From: Acanthacorydalis orientalis
Taxonomy: Eukaryota; Arthropoda; Insecta; Megaloptera; Corydalidae
Assembly (NCBI GenBank): GCA_034766995.1
Contig: CM068320.1
Location: forward strand, 8,763,501-8,827,500
Reading direction: 5' to 3'
DNA length: 64,000 bases
How positions within the stretch are numbered: position 1 is the first letter of the stretch; each line of letters starts with the position of its first letter. The translations under genes and the position numbers were made by a program. The notes beneath the pieces were generated by a model. It did no database searches. It had not been told where the DNA came from and saw nothing but the letters and a program-made list of their open reading frames with translations. Positions 46,615-59,578 of this stretch are shown here, one piece after another.

Positions 46615-47290
46615 TACGAGGTCTGGAAAAAATGAACGGTACTATTTGAAAAAAAAGTCATTATTGAAAAATATAAGATTCAGAAGATCCCTCTCTTAGG
46701 ATTTAAAATACATTTTTAGGATTTAAAATACCTCCATAAGCTTCATCGTACTTTTCATTCTCTTCGTGGTCAATTTTAATATTTTTGAAAGTCATTTTCG
46801 AAAATCGTTTTATATGCTCTCATACGCATCTGTACGAGTTTACATTGTCAAAGTAAAAATCATTTTAGTTTTTAAACAGAAGAAATATTATCAATAGTGA
46901 GATCTGCCGAATAGGGTTGATGTTCTATTGTCATGATTTCTATTTGGGTTCAAAGTTGCTTCACTGATAAGAATAAGTGAGAAGAAACGTTGCCATGATA
47001 AAGAGTTTATTTGTGGGTCACAATTTCTGTCTTTTATGTTCGATTATTTACTCTCAAATGGTTTAGAACGTCTTTGTAGAGAAGTATTGATTGCTATTTT
47101 GCCGCAGTGAAAGAAATTTTTTTCTTCACGATTTTTTTTACTATCGAAGAACACAATCATCATTATCCTAACGTGACATTCTTGCATTTTACAGTCGAGA
47201 AGAGGTTGTTATTGTTCATTACATATTATTAGCCTTTTAGGTTTGGAGTCGTAGTAGAATATTCATGCTCCTTTATTTATATTAAATTGT
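46615..47290 (-). pseudogene. Mariner-superfamily (FLJ37770-like) transposase relic
   Basis: The left edge TACGAGGTCTGGAAAAAATG resembles the termini of this transposase group. Minus-strand reading, across frames, gives CSSIVKKIVKKKISFTAAK (where the family has a FFDSKGIVHKEF-like segment), LLYKDVLNHLR and YHGNVSSHLFLSVKQL (the second catalytic region, its Asp replaced). Next comes HQPYSADLTIDNIS, the third catalytic region with PYSPDL changed, then MRAYKTIFENDFQKY. Strongly decayed; no long ORF survives and the N-terminus is not recognisable. Confidence 0.5.
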
Positions 47291-48595
47291 TCAGAGTTTG
47301 TATTATAATAAAGGCCATACACATAATAAAGTGGTACAAAAGAACAAAGGGGTGAAAACAAATCAATGTAAACACATTAATTTTTTTTTATAGAGAGTAA
47401 CATAATTTTTATCACGTCGATAAAGAGGGTATATTTTTCTTGTCTATACTGTATCAATGAGCAAAGCAACAAATTTGACTGTTGTGATTTTTACTTTGCT
47501 TAATTTTTGTCCATTACTTCACTATGTGCCATATGAAAAAAACACTATATAAAAAAATAATTGAACCTTGTTAATTATCACTCATGTTGAGTTGTAAACT
47601 TCTCTCGGAATGATGTCATCAATTAATCGACTTTGTTTTTCCAAAAATTTATTTTTCCACCCCGCAAACAGACAAAACGCCAAGATACAGAAAACTACGT
47701 TAAGATGTAACCGTTGCTTGCTTTGTATTAAATTAATTTGAGTATTAAACTCTGTACTTGACATTTTGACTATAATTGTTTTTTTTTTGTTTTTTAATGT
47801 TTAAATAAAATCCTTTTTTATATCTTATTTTTATGAGTGCTTATATTCACTGTTAAATATTAACCTATACATCAGAGTATCTAAAAAAGTTTTGAGTAAT
47901 TTATTCAGCGACACTTAATTAACTACTGACCTTACAATCTACAATTTTGATTTTTTTGCATAGTAAAATAAATTCTACGACATTTTAATATTTGATATTT
48001 ATCGTTTTATAACATTTTGTAAAAGATATAATTATATTAAACAAAAATTAAAATAACTGTATAGACATAGAATGATCAATTAAATCTTATGTGCAAAATA
48101 TTTTAGACATACTACAAAAAGTTTAGTTTCTTTTTTGTTTTATTTTCTTGGTGTTTGTTTTTTTTTAAAAATAAATGAAAAAGTGAATAAACACAAAGCT
48201 GTAGTAAATGGGCGATAAGAATTGGTATATATATAACTATGCTGTTGTTGCTTAAATGAGTAGCGTTGTATATTTATTTAAATGTTGTTTACGTCTAAGT
48301 TTGGTTTACTAAAACGTAACTTTTTTCTTAGCTTAAAAAAGTTTAACCTTTTTCATTACAATTGTTTCCGAGAAATGTTTTTTGTAATGTCTTTTTTTAA
48401 CTTTATAATTATTATATATTTGCAAAATAATGTTTTCTGTACTGTACCATTAAATATAATAGCTAATAATCTGATTTTTTTGGCTGTACTCATTTTGATG
48501 TTGTGATTAGTGCGAAACGTTTTTCAAGTAATTACGAAAAACTTTTCAAAGAACATCACTCTTGATACCAAAATGTTTTGTCTATGAAAAAAATA
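47291..48595. other. AT-rich intergenic sequence, no gene seen
   Basis: Short ORFs (47582-47764 minus, 48282-48506 plus) without recognised domains. Confidence 0.45.
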
Positions 48596-48599
48596 ATAG

Positions 48600-49040
48600 T
48601 GTTCGCATTCCTGCACAGGATATTTCGTAACACGGCTAGACATATTTACATAAACGCGCGCATACTTCGAGTTCGAACCAACACCCAGTCATATAAATTA
48701 CGAGTAATTACCAAACGTTAAACTGTTCAACATAGACAACATTTTCGAAATAGATACACACATACATATTTATATAACGCGGGTGTTCACATACACGTAA
48801 GCATACTCATACGTACATGCATATACCTCGACTATTATATGTTTACTGAGATTAAAGTGAACCATCTGAGTCGGTAAACACAGTACCGGAAAACTTCTTG
48901 GGTTGGTTACAACCCGTTCCGCTGCACCCAGATTGAATTCCGAGCAGTTACAAAACCAGAGATATGTGGGTACGTGCGGCCTCTAATTTACCAACCGGGC
49001 GATTCTCGTCGCAACGACATTATTATCGTTATTAATTTCG
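48600..49040. promoter_or_regulatory. GC-elevated non-coding island, candidate regulatory element
   Basis: Contains CCCGTTCCGCTGCACCC, GTACGTGCGGCCTCTAATTT and ACCGGGCGATTCTCGTCGC, ending in an ATTATTATCGTTATTAATTT homeodomain-like stretch. No transposon termini or coding signature. Confidence 0.3.
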
Positions 49041-49061
49041 TATAACATGCACACAAGTATT

Positions 49062-49066
49062 TATAT

Positions 49067-49127
<61 letters not shown>
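49062..49127. repeat. (TA)n microsatellite
   Basis: TA array with CATA interruptions at its start. Confidence 0.95.
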
Positions 49128-49130
<3 letters not shown>

Positions 49131-49310
49131 GTATACAAATTATTCATTTTTTTATTATCTATTTGTTTTTAATAATTCTTAACATGTTAGTTTCCAAAAG
49201 TTTTTTTTCTTGAGATTTATTTTATAACAGACTATTTTTGTGCAATTTTGAATGTTTATTTGGCTTTTGAATCTTTTTTGAAGTCAATTAATGCATATAT
49301 TATACTTTTT

Positions 49311-49311
49311 A

Positions 49312-49366
<55 letters not shown>

Positions 49367-49400
49367 GTATGTATGCATGTATATATGTATGTATATATAC

Positions 49401-49492
<92 letters not shown>
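49311..49492. repeat. Long (TA)n/(TGTA)n compound microsatellite
   Basis: About 180 bp of TA arrays with internal TGTA and CATA blocks, ending in a short GA run. ORFs on both strands are Tyr-Ile repeats. Confidence 0.95.
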
Positions 49493-49494
<2 letters not shown>

Positions 49495-49503
49495 AGAGAG
49501 AGA

Positions 49504-49618
49504 GATTTAAATTAGGCGTCCGCATGTAAGTATTAAAAATTGCAAAAATTAAAAAATAACGACTTTGTTAATTTTTGCGATTTTTTTAATACTTTCACGT
49601 GGAAGCTTCAATTGAATC
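49504..49618. mobile_element. Small palindromic MITE between TA arrays
   Basis: Arms 49504-49551 (GATTTAAATTAGGCGTCCGC, then AAGTATTAAAAATTGC, AAAAATTA) and 49569-49618 (complement: GATTCAATTGAAGCTTCCAC, then AAAGTATTAAAAAAATCGC, AAAAATTA) pair with few mismatches around a 17-bp loop. TA arrays lie immediately on both sides, consistent with a TA-targeting element that inserted into a TA microsatellite. Confidence 0.65.
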
Positions 49619-49619
49619 A

Positions 49620-49621
<2 letters not shown>

Positions 49622-49691
<70 letters not shown>
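49622..49691. repeat. (TA)n microsatellite
   Basis: About 70 bp of uninterrupted TA separates the palindromic MITE from the Tigger-like relic. Confidence 0.95.
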
Positions 49692-49694
<3 letters not shown>

Positions 49695-49696
<2 letters not shown>

Positions 49697-50765
49697 CAAG
49701 TCTCTTTTTATGCGGTAAATATGTTTCATAGAATACCGTATTAAAAAAATTGCACAAAAAAGACATAAGTTACATTAAAAAATTAGGGATACTTTCCATA
49801 ATTTTCTGAAACCGCATAAAACCAAAGCAGTGTGTTAAAAGACGCCCAAAATCGTATAAAAGTGTATGAAAATTCATCGAAAATCTGAAAGAAATTGATA
49901 TAGAACTTAAAATAAGTTTGTTTTAAAACTTTATTCATTTAGTTTTATTGAAAAGTAACAATTCTTTTTACATTTTTTCATCATAATTATTATCATTATC
50001 TGACAATATTCAGTACAATTTGCGAACTGGTGCGAAATCACTTTCATCATTGGTAAATACAAGGGTTCTTCAAAAACAGAATTAGTGTTAACTTCACCCT
50101 CGTTCTGTATTGATTTTTTTCCTCTGACAAAGTAATTAGTGATTAAACTTTGAGATGATGACTTTACTCATTTTTTATGGAGTTCGCGATATCCAGATAT
50201 ACAATTCTTCAGCTTACCTAGGAATTTGAAGGCTCGTTCAGAATTTGTGTCATGAACAAGGAAATGATTTTCCAATTTATTTCAAAATTGAAGAATTATA
50301 TTTTCTGTGAAGCGGGTAGGTTTTTCTTCGATTCATTATCGTTTTCTGTATCTTCGACAATATCTAAAATTATAACAATAACATCATCGTCACTTAAGAA
50401 ATTAATATTATCAAGCAATTCGTCGTTATCGTTCTGGATAAAGGTATCAAAGCCTTCTTCATCAATGTCATGTGCCAAACTAATGATTTCAACTGATATT
50501 GTCAATGTTTGAATGGTTGCACTATTTGCGACACATTCAGACCAAGCTGCTTTCTAGCAGGCATTTAAAATTTGTGGTCTTATTTCAGTGATAGCAGATA
50601 CAGCATTATTTAAACAGTCCAAAGTAGAACATTTTAAATTAAAAAATATAATAATTTAAATTTAAAATTTTTTAAACAACCTGCACCTCGAGAAACCCCG
50701 AATTTGCATGAAATATGCACCGTATAGCTTCAACTACATTAAAAAGATACTATAAAAACAGACTC

Positions 50766-50766
<1 letters not shown>
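49695..50766 (-). mobile_element. Pogo/Tigger-like element, internally deleted
   Basis: Left terminus TCAAGTCTCTTTTTATGCGG and right terminus (complement) CGAGTCTGTTTTTATAGTAT are similar inverted ends. TA arrays flank both sides (49622-49691 and 50767-50845), as expected for a TA-targeting pogo-type element in a TA microsatellite. The interior encodes only the C-terminal part of a Tigger/jerky-type transposase on the minus strand; the DNA-binding and DDD domains are missing. The length of about 1.07 kb is well below an intact Tigger. Confidence 0.65.
50245..50640 (-). pseudogene. Tigger/jerky-like transposase C-terminus
   Basis: Minus-strand reading gives LDCLNNAVSAITEIRPQILN, then WSECVANS, then SLAHDIDEEGFDTFIQNDND and ELLDNINFLSDDDVI. 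This matches the order in Tigger/pogo-type proteins: a W..LWP.CV segment, then a GGEGF.D....DI.ELL...... L..DDL segment after the DDE domain. One stop interrupts it (after ILNAC). Nothing of the CENP-B-type DNA-binding domains or the catalytic triad remains. Confidence 0.6.
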
Positions 50767-50830
<64 letters not shown>

Positions 50831-50845
50831 TATATGTATATATAC
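50767..50845. repeat. (TA)n microsatellite
   Basis: TA array directly adjoining the right end of the Tigger-like element, with TAAATA and TGTA interruptions near its end. Confidence 0.95.
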
Positions 50846-51449
50846 TTTTTTAATTATGAAATTTCTGAAATTGATTTCAGAAACTGGTTAATAATTTTTT
50901 TCATTACTGTATTGTATTTTTTCTTACTTTATGCAAATGATTCAAAACAGCACTGTATTCAGTTTAATTTAGTGTGTATAGCTTTTATTATTTTGAATGG
51001 GTTCTTTGTATAGTCAAAAATGTGAACGTACATTTCCAAAAAGATATTTCAATTCATCAATACGTTAAAGTCAGTTGGAAAATAAAATGTGTTTACATTT
51101 TTAATCCTAGTGAAAAGAATATAAAAAGTATACAATATATTTATTAAAAACATGTGTTAGGAACTTATTCCAAGAGATGTACTTAAATGAATACACCAAT
51201 AAAATCCTTATTACATTTTATTTAATTAAGATACGCATCTTTTCAAAACAGTCTTTTCAATAATATTTTTTACATTTTTAGGATTGTTAGTGCACTCGAC
51301 CACTAATACTGAGAAGAATGGCGGTAACAATGAAAAAAAGTTATATTTAATTATTTTATTGATATAACTTATAAATGTACTTTTAGGATGTATACAATTA
51401 TTTCTTATCATTTCTTACTTTATATATATTTTTTATTCGTTTTAATTTT

Positions 51450-51486
<37 letters not shown>

Positions 51487-52117
51487 AGTTAATTTAATAC
51501 AATTATTATTCAATCAAAATTTATAAATATATGTTATTGGCCATTGATGAATTGATATTTTATTAGGTCGAATTAAATGTGTTGATCGTTCAAGTAATTC
51601 GTGGAAGTTCAATTAAAATATCAATATTTTTAATTAAATTCGCTATATTTAACTGCGAACCTGATAAATAAAACAATATATTATAGTATGCTTATATTAA
51701 AAAAGATATTCTATATTTTTAATTATATATTCCAATATTAACTGCGGTTTATCGAAAGTTAGTCTTAAAAACAACTTACTTTTTTGTCGTTATTTAATAT
51801 TTGATAACAAAAAGTATTGTATAATTATTTAGTAAACAGTAACCATGTCGTATAAAAAAAGAGTATTCATTTAATTTTCATTGTCAGTATTTTTGAAACA
51901 TGTGATAAGTTTTTCTTCGTATACAGCTCGATGATATATTAAAAAATATTCATCTTAGCTATAAAGAAAGATGTTATAATAAGTACATGAATCGAACTCT
52001 TGTGACAGTCTAACGTTAATGATCATTAATTTTTAATAATTTTTTCGTTTTATGTATATTCTGACTTTATATATTAATAAACCACTACCGTTAACAGATA
52101 CATGATATTTAAATGAT
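50846..52117. other. AT-rich intergenic sequence, no gene seen
   Basis: TA run at 51453-51484. The 61-codon minus ORF at 51226-51411 has no recognised domain. Confidence 0.45.
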
Positions 52118-52236
52118 GCATGTTTATTAAAAAAACAATGTTTTTTTAACAAAAAAAATGACAGCTTAATTAAAACTGGATAGAGTGCTAATTAAGCTCA
52201 TCGTCATTTTTTTGATTCTTCATTGTTTGTGCATGT
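52118..52236. repeat. Imperfect foldback repeat
   Basis: The left arm containing AACAATG ... AAAAAAATGAC ... AGCTTAATTA and the right arm (complement AACAATG ... AAAAAAATGAC ... GAGCTTAATTA) pair around the loop AACTGGATAGAGTGC. Probably a small palindromic MITE; no target duplication established. Confidence 0.5.
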
Positions 52237-52341
52237 CTAATTATATCATATTTTTTAATGTTTCTTTTTTAAATACTTTTCAAATTTTAATTTTTATTTC
52301 AATTTTATTTTTTTCATTTGACGAATATTAAATAATGTTTT

Positions 52342-52343
<2 letters not shown>

Positions 52344-52409
<66 letters not shown>
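52344..52409. repeat. (TA)n microsatellite
   Basis: TA array. Confidence 0.95.
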
Positions 52410-52413
<4 letters not shown>

Positions 52414-52546
52414 CCATTTTATACATTATTTTAAGTATTGTATAACCTTCTTATTTCTTCATGTATTTTCACTGACACGTTTCTATTTTTGTAAATATTG
52501 CTTGAAAGTTGAATGTGCATATTTTTAAACTATTACTTTTATATGC

Positions 52547-52558
52547 TTTCTCTCTCCA

Positions 52559-52605
<47 letters not shown>
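52547..52605. repeat. (CT)n(TA)n compound microsatellite
   Basis: A CT run passes into a TA run. Confidence 0.95.
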
Positions 52606-52609
<4 letters not shown>

Positions 52610-52679
52610 TCAAATTAATTAAGACATAATAAAAACTACCGCTTATTAAATAAATGATCGAATAAAAGTTAAATTAAAC

Positions 52680-53070
52680 TCAACGACCGCAACTTCCCCT
52701 CTGTAAAATATATCAATTTGATGTAAGTTAAACAAGATAAATCGTTCTCAATTTGTTTCAAAAACAGACGATGACTGTGTGTACTGGAGTGATTCGGTTC
52801 GTCCGCGTTGAGATTTCATATAAAACGAGACGTTCGAAAAAAACGAGACGAGGAACTAATTGATTTCGCGTGTTGACTCCGTCTGCGGAATGTTTTATAT
52901 TCCTATATAAAATTATTATCAACGTTTTGACTTTTATTAATGTATCGTGCGAAATTGATATATTTTTAATACGGTGTAAAGCGATGGAACGCGACGTCAG
53001 ACCGCCGATACGTTTTAATAGATATCTTTCTCTACTTTTAAAACACTCGTCTCCATAAAAACGAGAAGTA
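52680..53070. promoter_or_regulatory. GC-elevated non-coding block, candidate regulatory element
   Basis: Contains CGGTTCGTCCGCGTTG, repeated AACGAGACG pieces (near 52818 and 52841) and GGAACGCGACGTCAGACC. A 108-codon minus ORF (52758-53084) spans it, but its sequence has no recognisable domain, so a protein-coding call is not supported. Confidence 0.2.
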
Positions 53071-53084
53071 TTCGTTTTTGCCAC

Positions 53085-54878
53085 TTTTATTTTGTAATTT
53101 AATATGTAAAATTTATATATTGTGTTTACTTTTAAACTCTAAACATATAAATTAGCGCCACGTCTAAAAAGTTTTTTTTTTATCAGAATATTCAGTAATC
53201 GATTATTGCTTATTTTTATACGGTGATAAGGATTTTAATACTGATTTTTGAGCACCTTGATCCACTTCTTAAAATGCCTCATTTTCAATCTGGAAGCCTA
53301 GATATTCTTGTATTTACGTGCTGTATTTTTTAATGACGTGGGTAGTAGTAAAACACATGGAATGAGTTACATGGTGACATATTAAGACAAGGAAATGTAT
53401 AGCATATTAGTAAATTTGAATTTTAATTCTAACCTCAGCAGATCTCATTTATATAAAAATGATTGTCCTGAGCGATTAGGAACTTAGGTATTGTGACTAT
53501 GTTCGATAATAGTATTAGTAAACAGACAAAATATGTTTCAGTTTTGCTACTTTATCCATATTCTTTTCTAATATTAATTAAATGTCTCCTTTTTATATCC
53601 TGTAAAATTTTTAACGACCGGGGAAATTATATATAAAGGTATAACACTTTATTTCACTTTTAAACAAATTATAATTGTCACAAAAGTTGTCACAAAGTAA
53701 TTTTTTTTAAGTATAGTTTCGAGAACCAGTCCCAGTGTATGTTTTTTTCATATACTTTAAATAAATTGAAATAATTATTTAATTCTGTCTTTAAAATTCT
53801 GTATTCAAAATACATCAATTGACTTGTTCCGTTGTTTTTAAATTGGTGCTCTGTAGACATGAAGTAGATATTCGAAAAATGAATATTAGTAAACTTATTT
53901 TAAAAAAAGCTTTTAGACAAGAGTATATGCAAACTTGACTAAGGACCATATGTGTTGTATTTTGTAATGTATTTAATTAATAGACTTTTTGTTCATATAA
54001 TTATAAATATTATTTTAAATCTTTCTAATAAAGTGTAATTAATTTGGTCTGGCCGAAGTGTTTATATAGAAACTATTTAGAAATACAGTGCGGGTTTTAT
54101 AGTATGAACAGAATAAATCAGGGTTGTCCAGTTATCGATGTATTCATATTCTCGAGAATCGAAAATGTAAAGGAATTTTCACAGCACATGTTTTACAGAC
54201 ATAACAAGACTTGGCATATTTCATTTTTTTTATTGTATTGCATATAAAAATATTATTTATACAAATTTACAGAAAAAATACATTTTTTTCTGTTTTATTT
54301 TAATTGATTTTGAAATCACGTCGCCTTTTGTGTTTCTCTTAGCATTAGTATTTTTTAAAAACGATGTCAACACAGTACAACAGTATCTTTTAATAATGCA
54401 GTTATCTCCAGTCTGCTCAGTTGCTGATTCAGAGTATATCAAAACTGCTGAATGCAAAATTCTGTTTAGATCTCGTTATAGTTGTTTTTTTTAAAAAAAA
54501 TAAAATTCCTAAATGAATCGACGGTAAGTTCAGGCCGACAAGTTTTATAGCATTCTAAAGTCTCTGTAGCCATCAGTATCAAGCAAGAAATCCAAAAGGC
54601 GTTCTTTTTAATTTTTAATATATTTGTTTGGACTTCTGCTTAAAAATATCACCAGTTGTAAATTTTTTTATTTTCTGGTGTTAAAAAAAAATTGTGAAAG
54701 GTTTTTTCCACTGTAAACAGCTTCTTTTTTTTTCTTAAGGTGTTCGTCGCATTGGATATCTCATATGTCGTAGGTAATTTTAAAGCTATTTTCTTCGTTT
54801 ATTAATTGCTGAAATAATTGATTTTCTTATACAATACTTTTTTTAAAAGAATTTCACAGTTAACTCGCACTTTGTTAT
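53085..54878. other. AT-rich intergenic sequence, no gene seen
   Basis: Short ORFs (54044-54247, 54257-54457) without recognised domains. Confidence 0.5.
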
Positions 54879-55443
54879 CTTGGTTGGAAAATAATTGCGG
54901 TTTTTTGTTTTCTGAATTCGAACTTTATTTTTTCAATGAGTGTGATTTCATTGTGCTCATATTGATATTATTTGAAAGTGAATTTTTCTGTCTGCATTTT
55001 GATAACGTCGACTTTGACTTTATTATTAATTTTGTTTCAGATAAGGGTATTAAATTAAAGATGGAAAAAAGAAAAAAAATAACCGTTTTTTGTATGAGTT
55101 TAAAACATCTGGTATAGCAGTAGAAACTGCTTGTAAACTAAACATTACTTTTTGTGTGGGTACTATTAAGAAACGTACGGTGCAATGGCGGTTCCAAAAA
55201 TTTCGTGCTGGAAATGAGAACCTTAAAGATGAAGAAGCTCTCTGGCGTTCTTCTTGAGTTCGTAACGACTAACTGAAGGCGTTAGTTGAATCGTAACCAT
55301 GTACAATTCGAGAGCTTGTATTAAAATTAGATGTTAGCCATCGAACAGTTGTAGACTAGTTAAAAAAGCTATGAATTCATTAAAGCTTGACATGTATATG
55401 AATTTGAAGGTCGAAAACCGCAATTATTTTTCTACCAATCTAA
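54879..55443 (+). mobile_element. Mariner-derived MITE, copy 6
   Basis: Left end TTGGTTGGAAAATAATTGCG, right end (complement) AGATTGGTAGAAAAATAATT. The interior matches copies 1-3: MEKRKKI-like start, a YEFK/TAVETACKLN-like segment, RTVQWRFQKFRAGNENLKDE, and the same jump to the 3' terminus after about 110 codons. Stops and frameshifts are present. Confidence 0.8.
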
Positions 55444-56360
55444 TAGTTTCTCATATTTTACACATGGTAACTAAAAACAAAAATTATATTTTTTGCCTTC
55501 CATTCCCTTTCAAAAATAAATAAACACACAATTTAAACTCACTGGAAACATTAGTAGAGTAAAATTTAAAAGCATCGTCTAGGCTTCCAAACATACTTAA
55601 GGGTATATACAATAAATACCTTATAGCGCCAGAATGAATATTGTTTTCAAACAGAAAATATTTTGTTCACTATTTCGATTTGTTAATGATGTTGGTTGTT
55701 CAGATTTTAGAATAACCAATGCATAAAATATATTTTTATCCACTGGCCACTAGTCAGCGTTTATACTATCGAGCATATACTACATACACTTTTTAAGTAA
55801 AGTTAATAACATTTTCTTCATTTTTATATACGTTGTATTTTATATGTGTTTGACTCAGTACTCTTCCGTGATCAAGAAATACTTCAAGATATTTTTTAAG
55901 CAAAAAAAGGTTAATAAATTACTACATCGATTGTAATATTTTGTACGTCGTTTAATCGATGATCATCTAATAAAAGAAAAAAATCTATCCAGAGTTTAAT
56001 CAACTGTTTTCTTTAGAAAGCAGTGGTCTCCATTGAGAAATACAGATGAAATGATACGTCTATTGTATATATTTTAATGTTTTATTACTTCGTAGAAAAA
56101 GTTATACCGCTCAGCGTTGTAACTAGACATTGCGTTGAAAAATTACTAGCTAATATGAATAAAATGTTTGATATATGGATATGGGTGCATCATAAGTAAT
56201 AAATGTGTGTGCTAGTAGGATGACTCATACATGGGGAATTAACATTCCGTTTTGGACGCACCTATATCTGCAGAAACGACATTTCGTGTCTCTTCGTCTC
56301 TGATTAAAAAAGTAATTATTAAGTTTACATTTTATGTACGTATAAAGACGCCTAGTGGAA

Positions 56361-56361
<1 letters not shown>
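55444..56361. other. AT-rich intergenic sequence, no gene seen
   Basis: No recognisable ORF or transposon. Confidence 0.45.

Positions 56362-56421
<60 letters not shown>
56362..56421. repeat. (TA)n microsatellite
   Basis: TA array after a short GTGTG run. Confidence 0.95.
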
Positions 56422-56427
<6 letters not shown>

Positions 56428-56545
56428 ACTAACATAAAATGAAAACATAAATTTAAGTGACAAATATATTAAAATGGACTAACAATATTTTAAGTATGTT
56501 ATTAACTGAATTTCTTTTATATACTCAATTGAAATTCTGAAACAC

Positions 56546-56550
<5 letters not shown>

Positions 56551-56601
<51 letters not shown>
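56551..56601. repeat. (TA)n microsatellite
   Basis: TA array. A further short run lies at 56820-56837. Confidence 0.95.
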
Positions 56602-56603
<2 letters not shown>

Positions 56604-57975
56604 CTATATAAAGAATTCTTTAAAATTGACACTATATCATTAATGCGTGGAAAGTCTGAATTAAGTTTAATAATTAATAACCTAAATTCTATTTTATTCT
56701 CTGGTATATATTTTTTGTTTCTTTATTGAAATATTTGGCACCTGAATGTTTTTTTTTTATTATTATTTTGAAGTAGCATTTTACAGTTTTTGTATTGAAT
56801 TGATATCCATTTATTTTATGTATATATATATATATATGACACTCTTCTCTCATTGTTTTTTTCGAGTAAGATGAACTATTCCTGATTGTTACTTTTTACT
56901 ATTTAGATTTGATTTTTTATCACAGTTCTCGACAAGATTATTGTTTATCATTAGAAACTGTTTGTTTATTATCTAATGTCTCGATACTAAAATGTTCAAA
57001 CAATTTTTGGCATGTTTCTAATGAATTGTACATAAATTGAGCGCTTATCCCTACTATATTTAGTACTATAAATAAGTCATGCTATTGCTTTTGTCTACCT
57101 CATTTGTCTCAACGTTGAAAAGGTTATGAGGATCGTTAACTAATGATCAGTAAATATTCACCATATTTTCGTTTTAGTTCTAAATAACTTAATTCTTTCC
57201 ATAATGTTCTGCTATTTTGAGTAGTTTGAGAAGATGGTTCAAGAAAGAAGCATATTCTGTACTTTAGATATTTTCTAATAACGTATTTAGCAAATCAGGT
57301 ATTTAATCATTATTTTAACTCTGGTTCTAGAACAAAAAACCTTTTCACTAATTTTTATATTTTATTAAAAATATGCAGAAGATAATTGTACTTCAACTAT
57401 AATATGAACAAAAATTACTATGTTCAAATATATGAAAACAAACTTTTTATTTAACATACTTGCATATTAACTTCTGATACATAAATACAAATGTAATTCA
57501 TTAACTAAAAAAAACTAATAACCAATATTAAACATTATATAATAAAAATTTAGTACTCAAAATACGTACATAATCATTCTTTTAGCGCACAATAATGCGC
57601 CATTTGGTGTATTCGATAGTTTAAAATCTTGATATTTTTTTTAAAAATAAAATTATTTACCAGAAATAAATTTAAATGTTTGCCAATAGAATATAGAAAA
57701 GATATGAATGTGTGGGTACAATAGTTAGCGAAAATCATGTTTGTTTTACAATGGCACATTGTTATGCGCTGCTCTAGTTATTAAATATTATTAATTTCGA
57801 TTCATTACACTTCTTGTTAAGGTGTGTTATGAAAATAACGTGTATATTTTCCATTCAAAATTGAATTAACTAATTCTAAATGTTCTTCTAATTGATTAAA
57901 TCCTCTAACTAATGCTGTTAGAATTGCGAATAATTATACTTTAAATTTAATATTAAAAAGATATCCCTATTTTAT
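56602..57975. other. AT-rich intergenic sequence, no gene seen
   Basis: The 61-codon minus ORF at 57574-57759 has no recognised domain. Confidence 0.45.
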
Positions 57976-58048
57976 ACACTGGTCAACCTTAAAAGTGGGA
58001 TAAAAAAGAATATATCTCATCTCTCAGTGCATGATTTTCACAAATGAT

Positions 58049-58277
58049 TCTTTTTTCATTTCACAAACCACGTATATCTTTGGCTAAAAATGTACAATAA
58101 ATCATTATTAATTATTTTCGATTGTTGGCTAAACTGAAGAAAAAGATTATTCTGTACTCTGGTGGTCTGAAATGATGGTGTCATCATCTAAATATAAATG
58201 CCCATAAGCAAGAATCAATAATGATTTATTGGACATGTTCAGCCAGATTTTTTTGTGGTTTGTGCAATGAAAAAAGA
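58049..58277. mobile_element. Foldback MITE (possibly Tc1/mariner-derived)
   Basis: Arm 58049-58109 (TCTTTTTTCATTTCACAAACC ... TTTGGCTAAAAATGTACAAT, AAATCATTATT) is the imperfect complement of 58217-58277 (complement TCTTTTTTCATTGCACAAACC ... TCTGGCTGAACATGTCCAAT, AAATCATTATT). About 107 bp lie between. Outer flanks with ACACTGGTC (57976) and, on the complement, ACACTGTGG (about 58300) may be the true ends. No coding content. Confidence 0.6.
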
Positions 58278-59162
<885 letters not shown>

Positions 59163-59458
59163 TGTATGTGAAAAGAAAAAGAGGGAAAAGTACAGTGAAA
59201 TATTAGGTACTGTTTTTCTGTAATTATTTTCGTGTTTGTTAATTGAAAAATTTATAAATATATGAAGGAAATTTACTTTAAAATGTAATGCTTAAATTTT
59301 ATTGAAAACATTTATCATTTACTTTCATTAAATATTTTATTCGTAAACAGTCTTTAAGTGAAGTTAGTGAGAAATTCAGTAATATTTAAGGAGAAGTAAA
59401 CACCGTTGTTAATTTTCTCTGTAGTAATTAATTATATCAATACACTTGGTAATTGTAT

Positions 59459-59461
<3 letters not shown>

Positions 59462-59542
<81 letters not shown>

Positions 59543-59562
59543 ATATACATATATATATATAT
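59462..59562. repeat. (TA)n(GT)n(TA)n compound microsatellite
   Basis: TA array, GT run (59521-59542), short TA run, adjoining the 3' end of the RTE-like LINE. Confidence 0.95.
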
Positions 59563-59578
59563 CATATTTATATCATCA

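Noticed and set aside
49248..49529. Tyr-Ile repeat ORFs on both strands (likewise at 6115-6348, 27764-27985, 58909-59223, 63769-64000)
   Set aside because: Direct translation of TA/GT microsatellites; the same pattern appears in several frames.
52758..53084. 108-codon minus-strand ORF
   Set aside because: No recognisable domain, no supporting neighbouring exons; it lies in a GC-elevated block where longer chance ORFs are expected.
54818..55117. 99-codon ORF as a possible gene
   Set aside because: It is the 5' part of MITE copy 6 read in a non-transposase frame plus flank.
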